Of a stretch of 64,000 nucleotides of DNA, positions 9,734 through 17,236 are shown one piece after another. The notes beneath the pieces were generated by a model that was not told where the DNA came from, ran no database searches, and was given only the letters and a program-made list of their open reading frames with translations. A program made the translations under genes and the position numbers. Source of the stretch: Sarcina sp034439435 (lineage in GTDB: Bacteria > Bacillota > Clostridia > Clostridiales > Clostridiaceae); the NCBI RefSeq assembly GCF_034439435.1, contig NZ_JAPCKJ010000001.1, positions 248,001 to 312,000 of the forward strand. Direction: 5' to 3'. Position 1 is the stretch's first letter. Each line of letters starts with the position of its first letter.

Positions 9734-10237
9734 TCACATTATTGCTTTTTCAAGACATAAGAAAGGTTCCACTATGTCTCTCATGGACATCATATCACCT
9801 ACATGGACATATCCTAAATTCTTATAAAGATTAACTGCATTTTCATTTTTATGATAAGCACTAATCCTTATAGAGTTATACTTTTTTTCTTTTGCCATTT
9901 CTTCTACAAAATTTATTATTTTTCTTCCATAACCTTTTCCTCTATGATATGGACAAACAGCTATTCTATGAAATGATAAAAATGGACCATCTACTTTCCA
10001 TGCAATATCATTATAAATATCATAAGCTTGGTCATTTATAGTAGCAACAGCTACAATTTCTCCTGACGATTCTAATCCATAAAGATGTTTATTAGAAATA
10101 TCTTTAAATATGATTTCAGTATTGGGATATTTTTCATTCCAATTATATAGCCCTCTTGAATTCATTTCTTTTACAACATTATCATAAATACCTTTAACTT
10201 TGTTTAATTCATGTTCTTCTATTAATCTTATTTTCAT
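9734..10237 (-). CDS. GNAT family N-acetyltransferase
   Basis: The 167-residue protein covers one complete GNAT fold. The acetyl-CoA binding strand and loop are clear: HRIAVCPYHRGKGYGRKI carries the R/Q-x-x-G-x-G/A signature. Next come a helix (NFVEEMAKEKK) and the C-terminal segment with NENAVNLYKNLGYV, a typical GNAT end. Length is normal for a stand-alone enzyme. The acceptor substrate cannot be read from the sequence. The gene is monocistronic with its own terminator. It is probably cytosolic and modifies a small amine or a protein N-terminus. Confidence 0.85.
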   Translation of the reverse strand: MKIRLIEEHELNKVKGIYDNVVKEMNSRGLYNWNEKYPNTEIIFKDISNKHLYGLESSGEIVAVATINDQAYDIYNDIAWKVDGPFLSFHRIAVCPYHRGKGYGRKIINFVEEMAKEKKYNSIRISAYHKNENAVNLYKNLGYVHVGDMMSMRDIVEPFLCLEKAIM

Positions 10238-10544
10238 TCCTTTTTTTACCTCTTCTAATAATTTAATTTAAAATAATGTTTTATCCAAAAATCAAATCAA
10301 ACTTTTACCTCATGTTCATATCTCCTTTAAATATTAATAATTAAATAACTTTACTTCATTAAATTTCCTTTAATAAATAATCTCTTCTAAACACGGCCAC
10401 TTACTCACCGTGGAATAATTTTATTTTATTCAAAAGAAAAAGTCAAAGAATTTTTTGTTAACATTTTTCTGTTTAAAATTTATTAAAATTTATCTTTTAT
10501 TTGATTTTTTGATATACTTTATTTAAAGAGAGGAAGTGGAATTT
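10238..10544. other. Divergent intergenic region with a small GC-rich hairpin
   Basis: This AT-rich stretch must hold the promoters of the diverging GNAT and PHP genes. A short stem, CACGG (10392-10396) with CCGTG (10408-10412), stands out in otherwise GC-poor sequence, but no T-run follows on either strand. I see no open reading frame with a ribosome site. Confidence 0.4.
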
Positions 10545-11324
10545 ATGTTAAAAAAAATTAACTTTCATACACATACAAAAAGATGTAAACATGCTAATGG
10601 AGAAGATGCTGATTATGTTAATGCTGCTATAAAAAATAATCTAAGTATTTTAGGATTTAGTGATCATGGTCCCTACCCTGATAATAGATTTGGACTTAGA
10701 ATGAATTTCAATGAACTTGAAGAATATCAATCTACTTTAGAAAGTCTTAAAGAAAAATTTCAAGATTCTATTGATATTAAAATAGGTTTAGAGATAGAAT
10801 ATTTATTTTCTGATGATTTTTACTATAATTATTTGAAAAACGAGTTAAAATTCGACTATTTAGCCTTAGGACAACACTTATTTTTAAATAGTAATGGTGA
10901 GTTAAAAAATACATATTCTCTACAAAGCACAAAGGATTATTTAGAATATGCTGAAAGTATTTGTCTTGGTATAAAAAGTGGATATTTTTCCTTCGTAGCT
11001 CACCCTGATTTAATGTTTATAAATGATTTTCCTTGGGATGAAAATTGTGATAAAGCCTGCGATTTAATTATAAATACAGCAAAAGAATACGATTTTATAT
11101 TAGAATTTAATGCAAATGGTCTTAGAAGGGGTTTAAAAAAATATTGTGATGGGAAAAGATACCCTTACCCTTATGAAAAGTTTTGGAATAAGGTTTCTTC
11201 AAAAAAAGTTAAAACCTTAATCAACTCTGATTGTCATAGTCCTAAAGAACTTTGGGACAGTATTATGGAAGAGGCTTATGAACTAGCAGAAAAACTAAAA
11301 TTAAATATTGTTTATGATATTTAA
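10545..11324 (+). CDS. PHP-domain phosphoesterase, histidinol-phosphatase (HisJ) type
   Basis: The protein has 259 residues. It carries PHP metal-binding motifs in order: NFHTHTKRCKHA near the N-terminus, GFSDHGPYP, a central GLEIEY, FVAHPDL, and INSDCHSPKELWD near the end. This matches the HisJ/HisK histidinol-phosphatase family in motif order and length. No histidine biosynthesis genes are nearby, so the real substrate may be another phosphomonoester. I use ATG 10545 because AGAGGAAG precedes it at a suitable distance; the in-frame GTG at 10536 would touch the ribosome site. The attenuator promoter begins just 13 bases after the stop. Confidence 0.8.
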   Translation: MLKKINFHTHTKRCKHANGEDADYVNAAIKNNLSILGFSDHGPYPDNRFGLRMNFNELEEYQSTLESLKEKFQDSIDIKIGLEIEYLFSDDFYYNYLKNELKFDYLALGQHLFLNSNGELKNTYSLQSTKDYLEYAESICLGIKSGYFSFVAHPDLMFINDFPWDENCDKACDLIINTAKEYDFILEFNANGLRRGLKKYCDGKRYPYPYEKFWNKVSSKKVKTLINSDCHSPKELWDSIMEEAYELAEKLKLNIVYDI

Positions 11325-11336
11325 AAATAAAATTCC

Positions 11337-11365
11337 TTGCATTTTATTTTTTTTAGTTATATAAT
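11337..11365 (+). promoter_or_regulatory. Sigma-A type promoter of the attenuator and symporter transcript
   Basis: TTGCAT (11337-11342) and a perfect TATAAT (11360-11365) are separated by exactly 17 bases. Transcription would begin near 11372 and give a leader of about 300 bases before the symporter start codon. Confidence 0.75.
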
Positions 11366-11396
11366 CAGTTTAAATTTATTTTTAGGAGAAATTGTT

Positions 11397-11459
11397 ATGA
11401 ATATTACAAACTTAATAAAAGCAAAACTAAATAACTTTTATTATTGCTATTATAGATAG
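11397..11459 (+). CDS. Tyrosine-rich leader peptide, 20 residues
   Basis: A small ORF with its own ribosome site, AGGAGAA (11384-11390), six bases before ATG 11397. It encodes 20 residues ending in NNFYYCYYR and stops at TAG 11457-11459. Four of the last six sense codons are Tyr (all TAT), preceded by Phe. That is the classic composition of an attenuation leader peptide that senses charged tRNA-Tyr. The stop codon overlaps the first arm of a chain of alternative hairpins running to a terminator just before a sodium symporter gene. The peptide itself probably has no function after synthesis. The role is inferred from layout and codon content. Confidence 0.75.
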   Translation: MNITNLIKAKLNNFYYCYYR

Positions 11460-11640
11460 TTTGTATTTATGATTGAATATATGTGGTCATAGATACAAAC
11501 TCCAAAGAAAATTTTGGATTGTATCTATGATGGCTTAGTTTTCGTTAATAAAGATAGGTCACATAGGTAAGACTATATGACCTTATAAAAGTGTTTTGAT
11601 ACCATAGGTCATATAGTTTAGCTATATGACCTATTTTTTT
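11458..11640 (+). promoter_or_regulatory. Putative tyrosine attenuator: chain of alternative hairpins
   Basis: Arm 1 (11458-11473) pairs with arm 2 (11486-11501) over 16 positions. Arm 2 (11487-11503) can instead pair with arm 3 (11516-11530). Part of arm 3 (11522-11529) can pair with 11562-11569 inside arm 4. Arm 4 (11556-11566) pairs with arm 5 (11573-11583) with one mismatch. Arm 5 pairs perfectly over 11 bases with arm 6 (11606-11616), which would prevent the terminator. A reading that fits: with ample tyrosine the ribosome reaches the stop, covers arm 1, and 2:3, 4:5 and the terminator form. When it stalls at the first Tyr codons, 1:2, 3:4 and 5:6 form and transcription continues. This logic is inference. 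No T-box motif is present. Confidence 0.65.
11604..11640 (+). terminator. Attenuator terminator upstream of the symporter
   Basis: ATAGGTCATATAG (11604-11616) and CTATATGACCTAT (11622-11634) form a perfect 13-base-pair stem with a 5-base loop, followed by a T-run to 11640. It lies 34 bases before the symporter start codon. Confidence 0.85.
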
Positions 11641-11674
11641 ATATTTATATATAAAAATTTAGGAGGTATTCAAA

Positions 11675-12988
11675 ATGAAAGAACGTGAAAATTTTACTGG
11701 AAAGTTTGGATTTGTAATATCCTGTGTTGGTGCTGCACTTGGTCTCGGTAACATATGGCTATTTTCTTACAGACTAGGGCAATATGGAGGTGCTGCCTTT
11801 TTAATTCCATACTTCTTATTTGTTTTTATACTTGGAACTACAGGTCTTATGACAGAATTTGCATTTGGTAGAAAGTTTAAAGCTGGTTCATACACTGGTA
11901 TAGTTGAATCTTTTAAAAGTAAATCATTAAAGGGAGGAAAATTCTTTGGAATGCTCCCACCTATAGGATTGATTGGAGTTTTTATATTTTACTCTATAGT
12001 TATAGGTTGGATTCTTAAATACTTTTTCTTAAGTTTAACTGGCTCTATTAATAATATTGATACTACTACTTACTTTAGTAACTTTGCTGGAACACCTAGT
12101 ACAATATTTTGGTTTGCTTTAGCTATAATTTTAACTTTAATAATAGTTTCCTTAGGAGTAGGCCGTGGTATAGAAAAATTAAATAAAATAATTATGCCAC
12201 TACTTCTTTTAATTTTTATAATTTTAACCATAAGATCTTTAACATTGCCAGGTTCTTTTGAAGGCGTTAAATATTTATTAGTTCCAAGATGGGAAAACTT
12301 ATTTAAAATAGATACTTGGGTAATGGCTCTTGGACAAGCCTTTTTCACAGTTTCACTTAATGGATGTGGTATGGTCGTTTATGGTAGTTACATAAACGAT
12401 AAATTTGATATTCCATCATCTGCAATCCAAACTGCTATATTTGATACTTTGGCTGCTCTTTTAGCATCCTTTATGATTATGCCAGCAGTATTTGCATATG
12501 GATTAAATCCATCATCAGGTCCATCTTTATTATTTATAACTCTACCAAAGGTATTTCAAGGTATGAATTTTGGCTCATTAATAAGCACATTATTTTTCCT
12601 TAGTGTAATATTTGCAGCTATTTCATCCTCTGTAAATATGTTAGAAGGTCCTGTTGAAGCTTTCATGGCACACTTTAAATCAAAAAGGGTAAAAACTTCA
12701 ATTATAATTTCAGTACTTTGTTTCCTATGTGGAATACCTCTATCTTTAAATATGAGTATGTTTGATAGCTTTTCAAACCTTATTACAATAATAATTTCTC
12801 CTCTTTGTGCTTTATTAGTAGCTGTTGTATTCTATTATATTATTGGGGGCAAAAGTGTATTATTAGAAATCAATAAAGGAGCACATAAACCTCTTGGAAG
12901 TTGGTTCATTCCATTAGGTAAATATATATTTATTTTAGTTACTATACTAGTAATAATACTTGGAGTAATATACGGTGGAATAGGTTAA
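11675..12988 (+). CDS. Neurotransmitter:sodium symporter (NSS) family transporter, probable amino-acid carrier
   Basis: The protein has 437 residues and about 11 membrane helices, as in bacterial NSS proteins. Helix 1 holds the Na+ and substrate site with GAALGLGNIWLFSY and GQYGGAAFLIPY. The later unwound helix region includes ALGQAFFTVSLNGCGM, and FAAISSSVNMLEGPVEA carries the second sodium-site serines. The family includes LeuT and the tyrosine transporter Tyt1 of Fusobacterium. The Tyr-codon leader upstream suggests an aromatic amino-acid substrate, probably tyrosine; this is inferred from context. AGGAGG sits 8 bases before ATG 11675. The gene should be expressed only when the upstream terminator is bypassed. 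Confidence 0.9.
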   Translation: MKERENFTGKFGFVISCVGAALGLGNIWLFSYRLGQYGGAAFLIPYFLFVFILGTTGLMTEFAFGRKFKAGSYTGIVESFKSKSLKGGKFFGMLPPIGLIGVFIFYSIVIGWILKYFFLSLTGSINNIDTTTYFSNFAGTPSTIFWFALAIILTLIIVSLGVGRGIEKLNKIIMPLLLLIFIILTIRSLTLPGSFEGVKYLLVPRWENLFKIDTWVMALGQAFFTVSLNGCGMVVYGSYINDKFDIPSSAIQTAIFDTLAALLASFMIMPAVFAYGLNPSSGPSLLFITLPKVFQGMNFGSLISTLFFLSVIFAAISSSVNMLEGPVEAFMAHFKSKRVKTSIIISVLCFLCGIPLSLNMSMFDSFSNLITIIISPLCALLVAVVFYYIIGGKSVLLEINKGAHKPLGSWFIPLGKYIFILVTILVIILGVIYGGIG

Positions 12989-13068
12989 GTTTTTCTTTTA
13001 AAAAACAATAGAACTTAAAGACAGCTATAGAATAATATAAATATTATTAATATAAATTAGGAGTCTTT

Positions 13069-14907
13069 ATGAAACAAAGCTTTTATAATAATCCAGATTT
13101 CATAAATTTGCTTGTAGAATATTTTGGTGATATTCAATCCGAAATAGAAAACATCCCCAACGCAAGTATTTATATTATAGATGAAAAAATTGCAATACTC
13201 TCTTTAAAAGAAAGTGATTTAGAAAACTTATTAAAAAAAATTCAACCTTTTATTCTTGCAGAATTAGGAACACTTTATACTTTAGAGAACACGTCCCCAG
13301 TTGAGGCTTCTTCTGCAATAACTTTTCACAGAAATCCTTATTTAACACTAACTGGAACTGATGTAATCATAGGAATGGTTGATACTGGAATTGATTACTT
13401 AAATAATGAATTTCTTCTGGAAGATGATACTACTAGAATTCTTTATTTATGGGACCAAACAATTGATACTGGAAAAGTTCCAGATAATATGCTTCATGGT
13501 AGTGAATATTCAAAAGAAGATATAAATAGAGCTATAACTCTCTTTAAAGAAGGAGGAGACCCATATACAATAGTTCCCTCAAGAGATGAAATTGGTCATG
13601 GCACAAAAATGGCATCCATAGCTGGTGGAAGAGGTCGCAATAGAGATTTTATAGGTGCTGCACCTAATTGCGATTTCATTATAGTTAAATTAGAACAAGC
13701 CTCTAAAAATTATGCCAACTTATTTTTTCCTCAAAACGATATACCAATGTATAGTAATACCGATATTATATTGGCTGTAAAATATTTATATGAAAAATCT
13801 ATAAAGCTTCAAAAACCAATAGTGATATATATAGGGTTAGGAGGAAATCTAGGACCCCATTCCGGTGAAAGCAATTTAGAAAGATATATAAATAGAATTT
13901 CTACTAAAAGAGGCATAATAGTAGTTAGCTCAAGTGGTAATCAAGGAAACACAGATACTCATACCTCTAATATAATTCCTGGTACTGGCCTTGATAGCGT
14001 AATTGAAATAAGCGTTGGAAAAGAGCAAAAAGGACTAGTTTTACAAATTTATGGTAAAAAACCCGATAAATTCACTTTAAGCATAACTTCACCTTCTGGA
14101 GAATCAATAAAAAACATAACGGTATTTGATACCAAATTAGGTTTATTTGGATTATTTTATAAAATTAAATTTATATATGAAGGAACTTCAATGGAAGTAG
14201 CTTATGATTCTCCTGATGAATTTACAGGAGATGAATCCATCTTAATCCGTGCAGATAATATAGCAGAAGGTATTTGGAAATTTACTCTTACTGGCGAATA
14301 TATAGTTTATGGCAAATACAATGCTTGGTTACTTCAAAGAGAATTGTTAGCTCCAGACACTAAGTTTTTAGCACCAACTAAGGAAACTACCTTAACAGAA
14401 CCTGGAACATGTACAAATATAATCTGTACGGCCTATTATGACCAAAATAATAATGCTTTAGTATCTAGTTCTGGCCAAGGCTTTACAAGAAATGATATAA
14501 TTCAACCTATTATAGCAGCTGGTGGAATTAATGCCATAGCAACAAAGCCTGGTGGTGGAGCTTCTCTAGTCTCTGGTGGAAGTGTAGCTGCTGCTGTTAC
14601 TGCTGGATGCTGTGCTATCCTCCTTCAATGGAGTATTGTAGATGGTAATAACCCAACAATGTACGCTCCAAAACTTCAAACTTATTTAATTAGAGGAGCT
14701 AGAAAAAGACCAAATGATATATATCCTAACCGAAATCTAGGGTATGGTATTTTAGATGTAGTTGGAACCGTAAATAGTCTGAGACTAGGTTCTTTCGGTA
14801 GAGGTTATTCACCAAACAGAAATCTTAATGAAGATCTTTTAAGTAAAAATGATGATTCAACAGAAACCTTTAATGTGAATAATTTATTCATAAGAATTCC
14901 AAAGTAA
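13069..14907 (+). CDS. Csp-type subtilisin-like serine protease
   Basis: The 612-residue protein has no signal peptide. It starts with a prodomain-like region of about 85 residues. The S8 catalytic residues follow: Asp near 105 (GMVDTGID), His near 177 (EIGHGTKMAS) and Ser near 505 (VSGGSVAAAVTAG), with the oxyanion Asn near 291 (SSSGNQG). A beta-rich insertion of roughly 120 residues interrupts the domain, as in clostridial Csp germination proteases that activate the cortex lytic enzyme SleC. All three catalytic residues are present, so it is predicted active. The usual GTS before the serine is GGS here. No sleC or other csp gene is adjacent, so a germination role is not certain. AGGAG precedes the ATG. 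Confidence 0.85.
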   Translation: MKQSFYNNPDFINLLVEYFGDIQSEIENIPNASIYIIDEKIAILSLKESDLENLLKKIQPFILAELGTLYTLENTSPVEASSAITFHRNPYLTLTGTDVIIGMVDTGIDYLNNEFLLEDDTTRILYLWDQTIDTGKVPDNMLHGSEYSKEDINRAITLFKEGGDPYTIVPSRDEIGHGTKMASIAGGRGRNRDFIGAAPNCDFIIVKLEQASKNYANLFFPQNDIPMYSNTDIILAVKYLYEKSIKLQKPIVIYIGLGGNLGPHSGESNLERYINRISTKRGIIVVSSSGNQGNTDTHTSNIIPGTGLDSVIEISVGKEQKGLVLQIYGKKPDKFTLSITSPSGESIKNITVFDTKLGLFGLFYKIKFIYEGTSMEVAYDSPDEFTGDESILIRADNIAEGIWKFTLTGEYIVYGKYNAWLLQRELLAPDTKFLAPTKETTLTEPGTCTNIICTAYYDQNNNALVSSSGQGFTRNDIIQPIIAAGGINAIATKPGGGASLVSGGSVAAAVTAGCCAILLQWSIVDGNNPTMYAPKLQTYLIRGARKRPNDIYPNRNLGYGILDVVGTVNSLRLGSFGRGYSPNRNLNEDLLSKNDDSTETFNVNNLFIRIPK

Positions 14908-14983
14908 ATTTTTTGTTTGCTTTTTAATATTTCTTAACCTAAGGTAAACTTTTTGTTTACTTTTTAATATTTCTTGACCTAAG
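14904..14983. repeat. Tandem duplication of a 40-base unit
   Basis: Two head-to-tail copies (14904-14943 and 14944-14983) differ at only a few positions. The first copy includes the stop codon of the subtilase. The second ends in TTGACC, the -35 box of the thiT promoter, where the first copy reads TTAACC. Confidence 0.8.
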
Positions 14984-15002
14984 AATAATTAGCGTATAAA
15001 AT
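14974..15002 (+). promoter_or_regulatory. Promoter of the TPP riboswitch-thiT transcript
   Basis: TTGACC (14974-14979) and TAAAAT (14997-15002) are separated by 17 bases. The overlapping TATAAA at 14995 is an alternative -10. The aptamer begins about 20 bases downstream. Confidence 0.65.
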
Positions 15003-15021
15003 AAACTTAGAATTATTTTCA

Positions 15022-15112
15022 TGTGCTAGGGGTGCCTTTAGGCTGAGAGATGATAATTATCATTAACCCTCAACACCTGATCTGGTTAATTCCAGCGTAG
15101 GGAAGCGTTTAG
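15022..15112 (+). ncRNA. TPP (THI element) riboswitch
   Basis: The hallmark THI elements appear in order: GGGGTGCC, GGCTGAGA, a variable P3 hairpin (GATAATTATC), AACCC, ACCTGATCTGGTTAAT and CCAGCGTAGGGAAG. It binds thiamine pyrophosphate and lies in front of the thiamine-uptake gene thiT. An intrinsic terminator follows the aptamer, so control is by transcription termination when thiamine pyrophosphate is abundant. Confidence 0.95.
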
Positions 15113-15122
15113 GGCTGTATTT

Positions 15123-15154
15123 AAACCGGATCTATGTTTAGATTCGGTTTTTTT
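15123..15154 (+). terminator. Riboswitch-controlled terminator before thiT
   Basis: AAACCGGATCTA pairs with TAGATTCGGTTT across a short loop, followed by seven T residues. It lies between the TPP aptamer and the thiT ribosome site. Confidence 0.85.
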
Positions 15155-15210
15155 ATTTACATTCTTTAGACTCTCTAAGCACACTTAAAGTTTAAGGAGG
15201 GGTTTAAACT

Positions 15211-15906
15211 ATGATGTCATTTTCACAAATAATAAATGACTTTATACAAAGTTTTTCATCAATTAATTTAGGAGGAAATTTAAAGGAGATTTTAACTAAT
15301 CCACTAACAATACTCACTTTAATTGGATTCCTAATAATATTAGTTTTACTTATAAAAGCTAAAGATATAAAATTTGATGCTAAAATGCTTACAACTATAG
15401 GGATTGCTTTAGCTCTTACAGCTGTATTAAACATGCTAAAGATATATAAATTTCCTCAAGGCGGAGGAATTACATTAGGTAGTATGATTCCTATAATACT
15501 TATTGCTTATGCTTATGGTCCATTAGTTGGAATGCTTACTGGATTTTTATTCGGTATAATTTCCTTATTCATAGATCCATATATACTTCATCCTGTTCAA
15601 GTGTTATTTGATTATCCTTTACCATATATGGCTTTAGGAGTAGCAGGATTCTTTAAAAATCATAGAATTTTTGGAGCCACAGTTGCAATATTCCTAAAAT
15701 TTGTAGCACACTTTATTTCTGGAGTTGTTTTCTTTGGAACATTTGCTCCTGAAGGAATGTCTCCAATTCTATATTCATTTTTAATAAATGGTTCTTTAAT
15801 AGGTATTGATGGTTTAATCTGTATAGTAATATTAAGCGTTCTACCTATTAATAGACTTATTAAAGCCATACAATCTAAAAGCATAACAAGCAAATATGCA
15901 GCTTAA
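15211..15906 (+). CDS. thiT: ThiT, thiamine-binding S component of an ECF transporter
   Basis: The protein has 231 residues and about six membrane helices. An N-terminal extension of about 55 residues carries one extra hydrophobic helix. The ThiT signature region is clear: QGGGITLGSMIPIILIAY, then YGPLVGMLTGFLFG and HPVQVLFDYPLPYMALGVAG. ThiT binds thiamine outside the membrane and works with a shared EcfA-A'-T energising module encoded elsewhere. The upstream TPP riboswitch supports the substrate. GGAGGGG sits eight bases before ATG 15211; the next codon is also ATG. It is monocistronic with its own terminator. Confidence 0.95.
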   Translation: MMSFSQIINDFIQSFSSINLGGNLKEILTNPLTILTLIGFLIILVLLIKAKDIKFDAKMLTTIGIALALTAVLNMLKIYKFPQGGGITLGSMIPIILIAYAYGPLVGMLTGFLFGIISLFIDPYILHPVQVLFDYPLPYMALGVAGFFKNHRIFGATVAIFLKFVAHFISGVVFFGTFAPEGMSPILYSFLINGSLIGIDGLICIVILSVLPINRLIKAIQSKSITSKYAA

Positions 15907-15908
15907 AA

Positions 15909-15957
15909 TAAAAAAGGTCTAGATTTTTATAAAAATCTAGACCTTTTTATTTTTTTC
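15909..15957 (+). terminator. Terminator of thiT
   Basis: AAAAAGGTCTAGATTTTT and AAAAATCTAGACCTTTTT form a long stem directly after the thiT stop, followed by a T-rich tail. Confidence 0.9.
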
Positions 15958-16017
15958 TTAAAGAATTATACTATAATTATAAAATAAAAAGTTAAATCAA
16001 CTTAGGAGGTACTACTT

Positions 16018-17094
16018 ATGAGTATTAATCATGGAGCTAATTTATTTGATTTATCAAGTAAGTTAGGCTTAAATAAAACAGATATTAAAGACTTTAGTTC
16101 AAATATAAATCCCTTTGGCGCATCTAAAAAAGCTAAAAATGCTATTCTAGAAAACATTGATATGGTTTCTATGTACCCTGATCCTAAATATACGGCTTTA
16201 AAAGAAGCTATTTCAGAATACTGTAATTGTAAAAAAGAAAATATTATAGTGGGAAGTGGTGCTACAGAATTAATCTCTTCTTTTATAAGCATTATTAATC
16301 CTAAAAAAGCATTGTTACTCTCCCCTTCCTATTCAGAATATGAAAGTGAACTTGAAAAAATAAATTGTGAAATAGTTAAGTTTTTCTCAAAAGAAGAAGA
16401 CGACTTTAAAATAGATGTACATAAATTAATAAATTCTATAAATTCTTCAAATTATGACTTAGTTATAATCTGTAACCCTAATAATCCTACAGGTTTTGCT
16501 TTTTCAAAAGATGAAATTTCTTCTTTACTAAAAAATACTTCTACTATATTTATGGTAGATGAAACATATGTTGAGTTTACAGAACCTGAAATATATTCTT
16601 CTACTCCTCTTGTAGATAACTTTTCTAATCTTTTTGTAATTAGAGGGACTTCTAAGTTTTTCTCAACACCTGGAATAAGATTGGGCTATGGACTTATTTC
16701 TAATAAAAAAATAAAAGAAGAAATGCTTGAAAAGCTTGATTTATGGAATATAAATATTTTTGCCACAACAATGGGAGAAATTATGTTTAAAGATAAGGAA
16801 TACATAACTTCAAATACTTCTAAGTTAAAAGAAGAGAGAGACTTCCTATTTAAAGAACTAAGTTCCATAGAAGATTTAAAAGTTTATGAAAGCTACAGTA
16901 ATTTTATTCTTTGCAAAATTACTTCTAAAAAGCTTACTGCCACAGAGCTTTACAATAAGCTTTTAGAAAAAGGGTTAATAATAAGAAACTGTTCTTCTTT
17001 TGAAGGATTAAACGAATATTTCTTTAGAGTGTGCGTATTAAAACCTGAAGATAATAAGCTTCTTATAGAAAATCTTAAAAATTTATTTTTATAA
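16018..17094 (+). CDS. CobD/HisC-like PLP enzyme (class I aminotransferase fold)
   Basis: The 358-residue protein has the fold-type I PLP layout. It shows the N-terminal DFSSNINPFG typical of CobD threonine-phosphate decarboxylases, GSGATELIS for phosphate binding, NPNNPTG, VDETYVEF and the Schiff-base lysine in RGTSKFFSTPGIRLGYG. The start HGANLFDLSSKLG resembles the HGGN start of CobD. Threonine-phosphate decarboxylase makes the aminopropanol arm of cobalamin, but no cobalamin gene is nearby. A histidinol-phosphate aminotransferase is the alternative. AGGAGG precedes ATG 16018, and the gene is monocistronic. Confidence 0.75.
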   Translation: MSINHGANLFDLSSKLGLNKTDIKDFSSNINPFGASKKAKNAILENIDMVSMYPDPKYTALKEAISEYCNCKKENIIVGSGATELISSFISIINPKKALLLSPSYSEYESELEKINCEIVKFFSKEEDDFKIDVHKLINSINSSNYDLVIICNPNNPTGFAFSKDEISSLLKNTSTIFMVDETYVEFTEPEIYSSTPLVDNFSNLFVIRGTSKFFSTPGIRLGYGLISNKKIKEEMLEKLDLWNINIFATTMGEIMFKDKEYITSNTSKLKEERDFLFKELSSIEDLKVYESYSNFILCKITSKKLTATELYNKLLEKGLIIRNCSSFEGLNEYFFRVCVLKPEDNKLLIENLKNLFL

Positions 17095-17109
17095 TTTTAT
17101 TAAAATGAA

Positions 17110-17149
17110 GAAGATGTTGTATCGAAATAACTTTTAATACAACATCTTC
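17110..17149 (+). terminator. Terminator of the CobD-like gene
   Basis: GAAGATGTTGTAT pairs perfectly with ATACAACATCTTC across a 14-base loop. The tail is only moderately T-rich. Confidence 0.7.
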
Positions 17150-17236
17150 TCTCTTAAAATTAGACTATAATATATAAAGTCATCCTTTTTAAACATAGCC
17201 TAAAAGTAACTCATTTTATATAATTATCCTTTTAAT

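Noticed and set aside
10392..10412. CACGG/CCGTG hairpin as a terminator or operator
   Set aside because: The stem is only five base pairs, has no T-run and lies in a divergent promoter region; too weak to call.
11325..11674. T-box riboswitch in front of the symporter
   Set aside because: No T-box sequence (GGGTGGNACC type) and no specifier-loop layout; the leader ORF and nested hairpins explain the region better.
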